From the NCBI RefSeq assembly GCF_902706035.1, contig NZ_CACSJA010000023.1:1-64000 (forward strand): a stretch of 64,000 nucleotides of DNA. Reading direction: 5' to 3'. This document shows positions 27,595 to 37,000 of the stretch, piece after piece (position 1 is the stretch's first letter; each line of letters opens with the position of its first letter). Both the position numbers and the translations under genes were made by a program. This DNA comes from Pantoea sp. 18069 (GTDB lineage: Bacteria; Pseudomonadota; Gammaproteobacteria; Burkholderiales; Burkholderiaceae_C). The notes beneath the pieces are model-generated. The model was not told the DNA's origin, did not search any database, and was given only the letters and a program-made list of their open reading frames with translations.

Positions 27595-28103
27595 GCAGCC
27601 TCCGGGTGCAGCGCCGCATGGCAGGCGAGGGCGGCGCGCAGCATGTACTTGCGCACCGCGCCCACCGAGACTTGCAGCTGGGCGGCAATCTCGGAGTAGG
27701 TCAGCCCATCGAGCTGCGACAGCATGAACGTCTCGCGCACCTTGGCCGGCAGACTGCCCAGCGCCGCATCGAGCAGCAGCAAGGCCTCGAGCGCCAGGGC
27801 CCGCTCCTCGGGCGAAGGCGCGAAATTTTCCGGCAGCACGGCCAGCGCATCGAGATAGGCGGCCTCGAGCACGCGGCGGCGGTGCAGGTCTATGACCAGG
27901 CCCTTGGCGATCTGCGTCAGATGCGCGCGCGACTGCGCGGCATCGGGCATGCGGCCCGACACGAGAATGCGCACGAACGTGTCCTGGGCCAGATCGGCCG
28001 CGTCGAAGGCATTGCCCAGCCGACGGCGCAGCCAGCCCTGCAGCCAGCCGTGGTTGTTGCCGTAAAGGGTCTGAAGGTCCTGGGATGCGTCGCCTGCCGA
28101 CAT
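27591..28103 (-). CDS. FecI-type ECF sigma factor (cassette 2)
   Basis: The protein has 170 residues from the ATG at 28103 (MSAGDASQDLQTLYGNNHGW). Region 2 contains DAADLAQDTFVRIL and region 4 LDGLTYSEIAAQLQVSVGAVRK. Longer upstream reading would run through the Fur box and is rejected. It has the same length as the sigma factor of cassette 3 and shares QTLY...HGWL.WLRRRLG and ADLAQDTFVR with it, so the two are paralogues. Expected role: transcription of the adjacent receptor gene on a siderophore signal. Confidence 0.9.
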   Translation of the reverse strand: MSAGDASQDLQTLYGNNHGWLQGWLRRRLGNAFDAADLAQDTFVRILVSGRMPDAAQSRAHLTQIAKGLVIDLHRRRVLEAAYLDALAVLPENFAPSPEERALALEALLLLDAALGSLPAKVRETFMLSQLDGLTYSEIAAQLQVSVGAVRKYMLRAALACHAALHPEAA

Positions 28104-28136
28104 GAAAGAGCCGTCTGTCGCGCTGCGACGGTTGTT

Positions 28137-28155
28137 AATGAGAACTGTTCTCATG
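28137..28155 (-). promoter_or_regulatory. Fur box upstream of cassette 2
   Basis: AATGAGAACTGTTCTCATG is a near-perfect 19-bp palindrome (8-bp arms, 3-bp centre, one mismatch) 33 bp before the sigma start. It matches the betaproteobacterial/enteric Fur consensus and predicts iron repression. Confidence 0.8.
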
Positions 28156-28258
28156 TTAACAAAACTTGCGCGTGGCGGGTTCCAGCCGGTGGCGGTCTTC
28201 AGGGGTTTGGATGCGGCTACGATCGGTTCTCCGTATTTCCTTTCCATGAAAGAACCCC

Positions 28259-28552
28259 ATGCAATTTGCCCTTGTTGCACAAGACTTCAAAGATGACGGC
28301 GCATTGGAGCGGCGCCTGGCCTGCCGCGAAGCCCACCTTGAACGCGTACGCGTGCTGGCTGCCCAGGGCGGCTTCATCAGCGGCGGCGGCGTGCTCGATG
28401 CCAGCGGCAAGATGGTGGGCTCGAACGCGCATTTTTCCTTTGCCGACCGCGCTTCCTTCGACGCCTGGCTCGAGACCGAGCCGTACATCTTGCAGCGCGT
28501 GTGGGAAAAGATCGAGATCAGCGAAGTGTGCCTGTTCAATCCCGCGGCGTGA
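28259..28552 (+). CDS. YciI-family protein
   Basis: This is a 97-residue ferredoxin-like (dimeric alpha/beta barrel) protein of the YciI/YCII family, beginning MQFALVAQDFKDDGALERRL. The conserved early His (REAHLERV) and the mid-protein DRASFDAWLETEPYI segment are visible; family members have a His-Asp pair thought to act in catalysis. The true reaction is unknown for most members. It is a single plus-strand gene wedged between two minus-strand receptor cassettes, transcribed away from the cassette 2 promoter, and convergent to the receptor of cassette 3. Confidence 0.85.
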   Translation: MQFALVAQDFKDDGALERRLACREAHLERVRVLAAQGGFISGGGVLDASGKMVGSNAHFSFADRASFDAWLETEPYILQRVWEKIEISEVCLFNPAA

Positions 28553-28627
28553 TTCCAGCAGCGCAGGGAACACTGCGTTCGGTTCCCATGCGCTGCAGCG
28601 CTACGCTAGCGTGTCATAGGTCCGCAT

Positions 28628-28655
28628 GAGATGGCGCGGCATCGCGCGCCATCTC
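28628..28655. terminator. Stem-loop between YciI gene and convergent receptor gene
   Basis: GAGATGGCGCG and CGCGCCATCTC form a perfect 11-bp stem with a 6-nt loop, placed between two convergent genes and 7 bp past the receptor stop. No long T tract; probably a bidirectional transcript end. Confidence 0.6.
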
Positions 28656-28661
28656 GATCTC

Positions 28662-31124
28662 TTACAGCGTGGGCGTGTACTTCAGCGTGAGCATCACATT
28701 GCGCGGCTCGCCATAGGTGGAGCCGGTGTAGCCCACGTAACCCGGCAGCACGTAGCGCTTGTCGAAGACATTGTTGACGTTCACGGCCACGTTGACTTCG
28801 CGCGTGGCCTGGTACGACAGGCGCAGATTGCCCACGGTGAAGCCCGCGAGCTTGAACGAACGGTCATAGCCCAGGGTATGGCTTTGCGTGTTGACGCCGC
28901 CGGCCACCGTGAGCCGATTCCATTCGCCGGGAAGGCGATACGACGCCCAGGCCCGCAGCATGTGCTTGGGCGTGATGGTGCTGAACGCCTTGCCCTGCTC
29001 CTCCGGGTCGCTGAGGAATTCCGTGGTGTTGTAGGTGTAACCGGCCATCACCTGCAGATTGCGCAGCACTTCGCCGCTGACTTCGGCCTCCATGCCCTGG
29101 CTGCGCACCTTGCCCGAGTTCCTGGAGCAGTACCAGCCGTCGCAGGCAAAGCCCGCTTCCAGGTCGTTGACGGCACGCTTGTTGTGGTCGTAGCGGAATA
29201 CGGCCAGCGAGGTGTTGACGCGGCCGTCCGCGAGTTCGCCCTTGATGCCCAGTTCATAGTTCTTGCCGATGATGGGTTCCAGCACATTGCCCGCGGCCGT
29301 GCGTTCGGACTGCGGCACGAACACGCCCGTGTAGCTGCCATAGGCGGACCATTGCGGCGTGAGCGCATACACCAGGCCGGCATAGGGCGTGATCTCGCGC
29401 GAGGCGGTGGTGACCGTGCGGGTGCTGGCCTGCTTGTCGTTGTAGATCGCGTCGTACCAGCTGGCGCGCGCGCCGGCAATCGCTGTCAGCTGCTCGGTGA
29501 GCCGGGTGCGCAAACTGGCGTAGACGCCTTTTTGCTGCACGTCGTATCCCGCGAGATACTGCCTGCCACCGTCGGCCAGCAGGCTGGCCACGGTAGGCTG
29601 GGGGCGGTTGTGGTCTATGGCGAAGAGGTTGCCGCCGGCGGTGAAGGTGCGCGCGAACATGTCGTCGGAGGTGTACTTCGAGTAGCTGGCGCCCACGGTG
29701 GTTTCGTGGCGCAGCCCCAGGGCCTGGAAGCGGCCGTTCACATAGGCGTCGAGCCCGACCTTCTCGGAGTCGAAGTCGGTGATCCAGTTGGCATAGGTCA
29801 TGCCGCTGCCGTCCGCAGCCACATTGCCGTGCATGCGCTGGTGGCTGGACGTGTTCTTTTCGCTCAGGCGTACCGCCGCAAGCTTGAGCTTCCAGTCGGC
29901 GTTGAAGCGGTGGTCCAGATCGGCGTAGAGCATGGTCTGCTCGATGCTGCTGCGGTTCCACCAGGCGCCGGTGTAGGTGGAGCGGGGCAGGCCCACGTCG
30001 CTGCCGTCCGCTCGCAGGGGCACGCCGTAGATCATGGGCCGCGACTGGCTGTCCGAATGGCTCACGCCCACGCCCACCGTCGTGTCGGGGCCTATGTCGT
30101 AGTCGAGCGCCGCATACAGCGAGCGCGTGCGGTCGTTGACGTAATCAATGAAGGAGTGGCCGCGGGCTTCGTCGACCACCAGGCGGGCGCGCAGCGTGCC
30201 CTCGTCATTGAGCGGCCCGCCGGCATCGAGCTGCAGGCCATAGCGGTCCCAGGAGCCGGCACGCGCCGTGACCGAGACGGTCTTTTCGGACTGGCCGCGC
30301 TTGCGCACCAGATTGACCGCGCCGCCCGGGCTGCCCGTGCCCTGCAGCAGGCCCGAAGCGCCGCGCAGGACTTCCACGCGGTCATAGAACACCATGCCTT
30401 CGGTGCCCCAGTTGCCCAGCGCGTAGGTATTGCGCGGAATGGCCACGCCGTCGTATTGCCAGTCATTGATCTCGAAGCCGCGCGCGAACAGCACCATGCC
30501 CTGGCCCACGCCCTGGGCGCCCACCATGCCGGTGACGTTGCTGATCGCCACGCGCAGGTCGGTGATGGCTTGCTCATCGAGCTGCTTGCGCGTGACCACG
30601 CTGATCGACTGGGGAATGTCCTTGAGCGACTGCGTGCCCTTGTTGATGCTCACGGCACGAACCGCGAGCGAGTCCGAGCCTTCGGTGGTGGCGCTGCGCT
30701 CGGCCTGGGCCGAGACCGTCACCGCGGCCATGGTCACGGCACTGCCTGCCGGCGCGCCCGCGCTGCCTTCGCGCGCGGCGGATGATTTGCGCAAGACAAA
30801 AAGCCCGTCGCCGCGCTGTTGCGCCTCGAGCCCGCTGCCCTGCAGCACGCGGCGCAGCGCTTCCTCGTTGCCGTAGCTGCCGCGCAGGCCCGGGCTGCGC
30901 AGGTCGTCGACCAGCGAAGGCTCGAATGACAGTCCCATGCCCGCGGCCGTGGACAGGCGCAGCAGCGCCTCATCGAGCGGGCCGGGCTCGATCGCATAGG
31001 TGCGCTGCACCGGCGACGCTGAAGGGCTGGTCTGGGCAAATGCGCCGGGCATGGCGCTGGTGGCCAGCAGCACGGCAATGGCCAGCGCGCAGGGCTGGAA
31101 ACGAAGCGAGGGCTTGGAAGACAT
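28662..31124 (-). CDS. TonB-dependent siderophore receptor with STN domain (paralogue B)
   Basis: The protein has 820 residues, with start MSSKPSLRFQPCALAIAVLLA and a cleavable signal ending at ...GAFAQ. The STN domain (~40-110) includes YAIEPGPLDEALLRLSTAAGM, the plug RVEVLRGASGLLQGTGSPGG, and the barrel ends ...VMLTLKYTPTL. It is a paralogue of the receptor at 24046-26487, with long near-identical blocks such as HQRMHGNVAADGSG and DHRFNADWKLK, while the STN and extracellular loops differ more. It should import and sense a related siderophore through the FecR and sigma proteins encoded next to it. Confidence 0.92.
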   Translation of the reverse strand: MSSKPSLRFQPCALAIAVLLATSAMPGAFAQTSPSASPVQRTYAIEPGPLDEALLRLSTAAGMGLSFEPSLVDDLRSPGLRGSYGNEEALRRVLQGSGLEAQQRGDGLFVLRKSSAAREGSAGAPAGSAVTMAAVTVSAQAERSATTEGSDSLAVRAVSINKGTQSLKDIPQSISVVTRKQLDEQAITDLRVAISNVTGMVGAQGVGQGMVLFARGFEINDWQYDGVAIPRNTYALGNWGTEGMVFYDRVEVLRGASGLLQGTGSPGGAVNLVRKRGQSEKTVSVTARAGSWDRYGLQLDAGGPLNDEGTLRARLVVDEARGHSFIDYVNDRTRSLYAALDYDIGPDTTVGVGVSHSDSQSRPMIYGVPLRADGSDVGLPRSTYTGAWWNRSSIEQTMLYADLDHRFNADWKLKLAAVRLSEKNTSSHQRMHGNVAADGSGMTYANWITDFDSEKVGLDAYVNGRFQALGLRHETTVGASYSKYTSDDMFARTFTAGGNLFAIDHNRPQPTVASLLADGGRQYLAGYDVQQKGVYASLRTRLTEQLTAIAGARASWYDAIYNDKQASTRTVTTASREITPYAGLVYALTPQWSAYGSYTGVFVPQSERTAAGNVLEPIIGKNYELGIKGELADGRVNTSLAVFRYDHNKRAVNDLEAGFACDGWYCSRNSGKVRSQGMEAEVSGEVLRNLQVMAGYTYNTTEFLSDPEEQGKAFSTITPKHMLRAWASYRLPGEWNRLTVAGGVNTQSHTLGYDRSFKLAGFTVGNLRLSYQATREVNVAVNVNNVFDKRYVLPGYVGYTGSTYGEPRNVMLTLKYTPTL

Positions 31125-31177
31125 TTTTTCCTTTCGTCATGTACTGATGAACACGACGAACGAAACGCAAAAAGGTA

Positions 31178-32158
31178 TCACTGGGCGGCGTGGGCCGGCT
31201 CCACGGTCACCCAGTACGCGCTGCGCTGGCGCACCTGCACCGGCAGGGTCTCGGCCAGCAGCTGCAGGCTGCGCTCGCGCGCGAGCGCGGGGAACGTGCC
31301 CGAAATGCGCAGATCGGCGACATCGGGGTGGCAGCGCAGAAAGCCCGGGTGGTAGCGGTCCAGCTCGGCGACCAGATCGGCCAGGCGCATGCGGCGCGCG
31401 ACGACCATGCCCTGGGTCCAGGCTTCGTCGGCGACGCCGGCATGGGCTTGGGGCTGGCCTGCGCCGCTGGCGCCGAAGTCCAATCGCTGGCCCGCATCGA
31501 CGCGCGTCAACTTGCCCTGGCCTTCGACTTCAACCGCGCCTTCGAACACCACCACGCGGCTGTAGTCATCGCTGCCGGCGCGGCGCACCGAAAAGCGCGT
31601 GCCTATGGGGCGCACGCTGCCGTCCGCCGTCACCACGCGCAGCGGGCGGGGCAGGGGCGACGGGTCGGGTGCGCTGGTCACCAGGATCTCGCCGCCTAGC
31701 AGCCCAATCGTGCGTGCCTGGGCATTGAAGTCCACGGCAATCTCGGTGGCCGTATTGAGCAGCAGCCGCGTGCCGTCGGCCAGGGTGAGCGGCAATTGCT
31801 CGCCGGTCGCGCTGCGCCAGCGCTCGCCGTCGACACGCCTCTGCTGCCAGCCAAGCCAGCCTGCGGTGGGCAGCAGCGGCAGCCACAGCAGGCGCAGCAG
31901 ATGGCGGCGCCGCGCCGCAGGCTTTTCCAGCGTGGCGCGCAGCGGCCCGCCGGGCAGGTCGCGCAGGTCGCCCATCAAGGCCTCGGCGCGCTGCCAGGCG
32001 CGGCCATGGGCCGGGCTGGACGCGCGCCAGCACTCGATGGCTTCCCATTCCTTGGGGCCTGCATCGCCGCCATGCAGCTGGGTCAGCCATTCGGCGGCTT
32101 CGCGCAGGATGGCCGGGTCGATGGTGGCATCGGCGCGTGCCGCGTCGGCGCTGCTCAT
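31178..32158 (-). CDS. FecR-family anti-sigma / sigma regulator (cassette 3)
   Basis: The protein has 326 residues. The N-terminal DUF4880-type segment is REAAEWLTQLHGGDAGPKEW, a membrane helix at ~90-105 includes LLWLPLLPTAGWLGW, and the periplasmic FecR domain follows (LTLADGTRLLLNTATEIAV). The start at 32158 overlaps the sigma stop (ATGA); the long upstream frame is a shadow of the sigma gene. It is coupled to the sigma gene and 53 bp from the receptor. Its partner is the STN domain of the receptor at 28662-31124. Confidence 0.9.
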   Translation of the reverse strand: MSSADAARADATIDPAILREAAEWLTQLHGGDAGPKEWEAIECWRASSPAHGRAWQRAEALMGDLRDLPGGPLRATLEKPAARRRHLLRLLWLPLLPTAGWLGWQQRRVDGERWRSATGEQLPLTLADGTRLLLNTATEIAVDFNAQARTIGLLGGEILVTSAPDPSPLPRPLRVVTADGSVRPIGTRFSVRRAGSDDYSRVVVFEGAVEVEGQGKLTRVDAGQRLDFGASGAGQPQAHAGVADEAWTQGMVVARRMRLADLVAELDRYHPGFLRCHPDVADLRISGTFPALARERSLQLLAETLPVQVRQRSAYWVTVEPAHAAQ

Positions 32159-32667
32159 GCCGTCCCCAGACAGGCAAGAAAAGCCTGGCTCATATGGCGC
32201 TTGACCGTGGGCAGCGACACGCCTTCCTGTTCGGCAATGTCGGCATAGACCAGGCCGTCGAGCTGCGAGCTCAGGAAGATGCGGCGCGTGAGCGCGGGCA
32301 GGGCGGCCAGGCAGGCGTCTATGCGCAGCAGGGTTTCGACGATCAGCAACTGCGTTTCCGGCGACGGCGCCAGCGGCTCGGGCCGGGCGGCCAGGGCCTC
32401 GAGGTAGGCGCGTTCGAGTTCCTGGCGTCGCCAGTGGTCGGCCACCAGGTTGCGGGCAATGGTGGTGAGGTAGGCGCGCGGCTCGCGCCAGGCGGCCGTG
32501 TCCGCGGCTTGCCGGGAGCTCAATACGCGCACGAAAGTGTCCTGCGCCAGATCCGCGGCGCGATCGCCACAGCCCAGACGCCGGCGCAGCCAAGCCCGCA
32601 GCCACCCGTGGTGGTCGCTGTACAGGGTTTGAACATGTTGTCGTAGGGCCGCGCCGGCGTCAGACAT
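32155..32667 (-). CDS. FecI-type ECF sigma factor (cassette 3)
   Basis: The protein has 170 residues from the ATG at 32667 (MSDAGAALRQHVQTLYSDHHGW). Region 2 shows RAADLAQDTFVRVL and region 4 LDGLVYADIAEQEGVSLPTVKRH. An ATG at 32697 lies inside the Fur box and is therefore not the likely start. It is paralogous to the sigma factor of cassette 2. It should be repressed by Fur when iron is plentiful and released for activity by the FecR protein when the receptor binds its siderophore. Confidence 0.9.
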   Translation of the reverse strand: MSDAGAALRQHVQTLYSDHHGWLRAWLRRRLGCGDRAADLAQDTFVRVLSSRQAADTAAWREPRAYLTTIARNLVADHWRRQELERAYLEALAARPEPLAPSPETQLLIVETLLRIDACLAALPALTRRIFLSSQLDGLVYADIAEQEGVSLPTVKRHMSQAFLACLGTA

Positions 32668-32679
32668 AGCGTTTTTATA

Positions 32680-32698
32680 AATGAGAAAGATTCTCATT
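32680..32698 (-). promoter_or_regulatory. Fur box upstream of cassette 3
   Basis: AATGAGAAAGATTCTCATT is a perfect palindrome with 8-bp arms and a 3-bp centre, 12 bp upstream of the sigma start. It is the clearest Fur site in the window. Confidence 0.85.
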
Positions 32699-32920
32699 CT
32701 AATGGTGTCGCCGAAATCAGCGGCAAACAGCTGTCCGGGCGTTGGGCGCTACCAACGGTCATGCCGAGGCAGGAAAGGGTGCGGCAGCGGCGCCATCACC
32801 GCCGCGCGATCCTTACCAAACCGTCATGTGGAGTTCATCCCACGCGCGAGGACTGGTTCCTATCATCGCCTCAAATCACCCTGGTGCCGCATGCCTGCAC
32901 TGCTTTGAGAAAGCCGAGAT

Positions 32921-34033
32921 ATGGTTCCCTCTTCCTTCCCCGCGATGCCTCCCGCCTGGCTGTTGCGCCCCAGCGTTGCCGCGTTGCTCGTCAGTGCGCT
33001 GTTCGCGGCGCCGGCCTTCAGCCAACATCTCGCGGCCGTCAAGGTTGCACCGGCGGCCATGCGCCTGCTGGAGATCGCGCCCGTGCAGGCGCCGCAATCG
33101 AACCAGTGGCTGTGGTCGCCCGCGCGCCTCGAGTACCCGTCGGGGCAGCTCGACAGCGTGGTCTCGCCCGCCCAGGCGCGCGTCACCGCCATCCATGTGC
33201 AGCCGGGCCAGGCCGTCAAGGCCGGCGCGCCGCTGGCCACCCTGGTGAGTGCCGATGCGCTGCGCATGCGCCATGAAGTCAGTGCGGCCCAGCTGGGCGC
33301 CGAAACCAGCCGCGCCGAACTGCAGCGCCAGCAGGACATGGTCGAGCGCGGCGTGGGCACCGAGACAGAGTTGCGCGTGGCCCAGGCCCGCAGCAAGGAA
33401 ACGGCGCAGGAACTCGCGCGTGCGCGCGGCACCGCGGCCTTGCTGGGCCCTGACGGCGGCGACCGCATCGTGCTGCGCGCACCGCACGCAGGTGTTGTCG
33501 CCCAGCACCAGGCGAGCATGGGCATGCTGGCCGAAGCCGGCGCCGTGCTGTTTTCCATCGGCAACCCGCAATCGCTGGGTGTGGTGGCCGAAGTGTTCGA
33601 AGCCGACCTGCCGCAGCTCAAGGCCGGCGTCGCCGCCCAGGTCGAGCTGTCCACCCAGTCGGCGCCGGTGGCGGCACGCGTGCAGCAGGTCGGTGCGGTG
33701 GTGAATGCTGAATCGCGCCGTGCGCCGGTGCAGCTGGCGCTGACCGACAAGGACTTGCCCCAGGGCCTGCGCGCAGGCATGCAGGCGCGCGTGGGCATTG
33801 CCGTGGAGCGCTCGGCCGAGATGCGGGTGCCGATAGGCGCCGTGCTGATCCAGGACGAGAACCGCAGCGTGGTGTTCGTGCAGACCGCCGAGCATGCATT
33901 CGAGGCGCGCGACGTGAAGCTGGGCCAGCCGGTACGCGGCTGGGTGCCGGTGATCTCCGGCCTCAAGAGCGGCGAGCGCATCGTGGTGCGCGGGGCGCTG
34001 CTGCTCGATGGCGCTGCCAGCCAGATGCTCTAA
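32921..34033 (+). CDS. Periplasmic adaptor (membrane fusion) protein of a heavy-metal RND efflux system
   Basis: This 370-residue protein has an N-terminal signal/anchor (VAALLVSALFAAPAFSQ), a barrel-sandwich hybrid domain (VVSPAQARVTAIHVQPGQAV), a short coiled-coil hairpin (~115-170) and the beta-barrel domain near the C-terminus. It is of the CusB/CzcB type. It links the inner-membrane pump encoded 16 bp downstream to the outer-membrane channel. It is the first gene of a five-gene unit: adaptor, pump, channel, response regulator, kinase. No metal-binding His or Met/Cys-rich N-terminal stretch is apparent, so the metal cannot be called from this protein. Confidence 0.9.
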   Translation: MVPSSFPAMPPAWLLRPSVAALLVSALFAAPAFSQHLAAVKVAPAAMRLLEIAPVQAPQSNQWLWSPARLEYPSGQLDSVVSPAQARVTAIHVQPGQAVKAGAPLATLVSADALRMRHEVSAAQLGAETSRAELQRQQDMVERGVGTETELRVAQARSKETAQELARARGTAALLGPDGGDRIVLRAPHAGVVAQHQASMGMLAEAGAVLFSIGNPQSLGVVAEVFEADLPQLKAGVAAQVELSTQSAPVAARVQQVGAVVNAESRRAPVQLALTDKDLPQGLRAGMQARVGIAVERSAEMRVPIGAVLIQDENRSVVFVQTAEHAFEARDVKLGQPVRGWVPVISGLKSGERIVVRGALLLDGAASQML

Positions 34034-34048
34034 GGAACGGACCAGAGC

Positions 34049-37000
34049 ATGTTGCGCGCATTGATTGATTTTGCCGTCCATAGACGGCTGGTGGTGGTGT
34101 GTGCCACCGTGATGATCGCCATCTACGGCATCTACGCTTACCTGCACACGGCGATCGAAGCCTACCCGGACGTGACCAACGTCCAGGTGGGCATCATCGC
34201 GCAGGCGCCAGGCCTGGCGCCCGAGGAAGTCGAACGCCAGATCACGCAGCCGCTCGAGCGCCAGCTCAACGGCACGCCGGGCCTGGTGTCGCTGCGTTCG
34301 GAGAGCTACTTCGGCCTGTCGATGGTGAACATGGTCTTTGACGACCATGCCAACAGCTTCACCGCGCGCGCCGAAGTCGCGCAGCGCCTGCCGCAGGTCG
34401 AGCTGCCCGCGGGCGTGACGCCCGAAATGGCGCCCGACTACACGCCGCTGGGCAAGATCTTCTACTACCGTCTCAAGAGCGACCGGCATACGCTGGACCA
34501 ACTGCGCACCGAGCAGGAGTGGAACATCGTGCGCACGCTCAAGCAGGTCCAGGGCGTGGCCGATGTGGTGAGCATAGGCGGCTTCGTCAAGGAGTACCAC
34601 GTCGAAGTCGACCCGGACAAGCTCTACCGCCTGGGGCTGTCGCTGGCCGACGTGACCGAAGCCATAGAGAAGTCCAACCGCAACGTCGGCGGCGGCCTGC
34701 TGCGCCGGGGGGAGCAGTCGTTCATCATCCGCGGCATCGGCCTGCTGCGCTCGCCGCAGGAAATCAAGGAGGTGGTGGTGCAGTTGCGCGGCGGCGCGCC
34801 CATCACCATCGGTGACGTCGCCAGCGTGATCCAGTCGCATACGCCGCGCCAGGGCTCGGTCGGCATGGACGACGAAAACGACGTGGTGCAGGGCGTGGTG
34901 CTGCTCAAGCGCGGCGAGAACCCCTCGCTGGTGCTCGACGGCCTGCATGAGAAGGTCAAGCTGCTCAATGGCGGCCTGCTGCCCGAAGGCATGCAGATGG
35001 AAACCACCTACGACCGTTCCGACCTCGTGGGCCATACGCTGGCCACCGTGCAGCACAACCTGCTGTTCGGCGCCGGCCTGATCGTGGGCGTGCTGTGGCT
35101 GGTGCTGCGCAGCCTGCGCGGCTCGCTGATCGTCGCCACGGTGATTCCGCTGTCGCTGCTCGTGGCCTTCATCGGCCTGCACTGGCTGGGCATGCCGGCC
35201 AACCTGATTTCCATGGGCGCGATCGACTTCGGCATCATGGTCGACGGGGCCGTGGTGCTCGCGGAGAACATCATCCGCAACGCCCGGCTGCGCAAGCCCG
35301 CGAACCAGCGCGAGATGCGCGCCATCATCATCGAATCGACGATTGCGGTCGCCAAGCCCACGCTGTTCGCCATGGCCATCGTGATCGCGGCGCTGATTCC
35401 CGTGTTCTCGCTGCAGAGCATCGAAGGCCGGATCTTCCGTCCGCTGGCCATGACCTACAGCTTCGCGCTGCTCGGCGCGCTGGTGTTCGCGCTGGGCCTG
35501 GTGCCCGCGCTGTGTGCGCTGCTGCTCAAGCCCAAGCATGTGATGAAGCCCGAGCCCGAAGTGTTCGAGCGCATGGACCACGGCTACCAGCACTGGATTG
35601 GCCGCACGCTGGACCGCATTGCCCGCCAGCGCCTGGTGGTGTTCGGCGCCATCGCGATCCTGGTGGCTGCGGGGCTGTCGGCGACGAAGCTGGGCACCGA
35701 GTTCCTGCCCCAGCTCGACGAAGGCGACGCCTATGTGCTGGTGCAGATGCCGCCGTCGATCTCGCTGGAGAAAGGCCAGGAAGTGCTGGCCGAAGTGCGC
35801 CACATCCTGCGCCAGTTCCCCGAAGTGACTTCGGTCAGCACCGAGCAGGGCCGGCCGGAGTCGGGCACCGACAACGAGACGCTGAACATGGCCAAGGCGC
35901 TGATCCGTCTCAAGCCGCTCAAAGACTGGCGCAAGGACCTGACCAAGCCCGCGCTGATCGAGCAGATGCGCGATCAACTGAACGTGATTCCCGGCGTGGC
36001 GTTCAACTTCTCGCAGCCTATCCGCGACAGCGTAGAGGAGTCGACTTCGGGCGCGCGCGGCCAGGTGGTACTCAAGGTGTTCGGCCCCGAGATCGACCAG
36101 CTGCGTGCCATTCTGCTGCAGACCATGGACCAGGTGCGTCCCATCGAAGGCGTGGTGGATCTGGACCTGTACCGCGATGCGCCCGCACCGCAATTGCACG
36201 TCGAGTTCGACCGCAACGCGCTGGCGCGCCAGGGCATTGCGATGGAAACCGCGCAGAAGACGCTGGAAATGGCGCTGGCCGGTGAACTCGCGACCACGCT
36301 GTGGGAGGGGGAGCACCCGGTGCCGGTGCGCGTGCGCCTGCCCTATGTGAATCGCATGGACGAAGCCACGATGCGCGACATCGCCATCCCCACGGCGCAG
36401 GGCGGATCGGTGCCGCTGCACTCGGTCGGCAAGATCAGCGTGAAGATCGGCAATGCATCGATCTTCCGCGAGAACAACAGCCGCTACATGGCGCTGAAGT
36501 TCAACGTCGAAGGCCGCGACATCGGCTCGGTGGTCAAGGACACGCTGGCCGCGTTCAAGGCCAATGTCCAGGTGCCCGCGGGCTACCAGGCGGTCTGGGG
36601 CGGCGAGTGGGAAAACCAGCAGCGCGCCGCGCAGCGCCTGCAGGTGGTGGTGCCGCTGTCGCTGCTGATCGTCTTCGGCCTGCTGTTCGGCGCGCTGGGC
36701 CAGGCCCGCAGCTCGGGGGTGATCCTGCTGTGCGCTCCGTTCGCGATGGTCGGCGGCATTGCCGCGCTGCACATCACGGGCATAGAGCTGTCGATCAGCG
36801 CGGCGATCGGCTTCATCGCCCTGCTGGGCCAGGTGGCGCTGGTCGGCCTGCTGGTGGTGTCGGCCGTCGAAACCCTGCGGCGTGAAGGCATGCCGCTGCG
36901 CCAGGCCCTGGTGCAGGGCACGGCCGAACGCATGCGCTCGGTGCTGCTCGTCGCCACGCTGGCGCTGCTGGGCCTGCTGCCCATGGCGCTGTCCACGGGC

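Noticed and set aside
20121..30785. Plus-strand open frames of 719-820 codons opposite the TonB receptor genes
   Set aside because: They are antisense shadows of receptors with clear signal peptides, STN, plug and barrel domains. Their Ala/Arg/His bias is an effect of GC-rich third positions.
32680..32697. ATG at 32697 as the start of the third sigma factor
   Set aside because: It lies inside a perfect Fur palindrome; the ATG at 32667 matches the N-terminus of the paralogous sigma factor.
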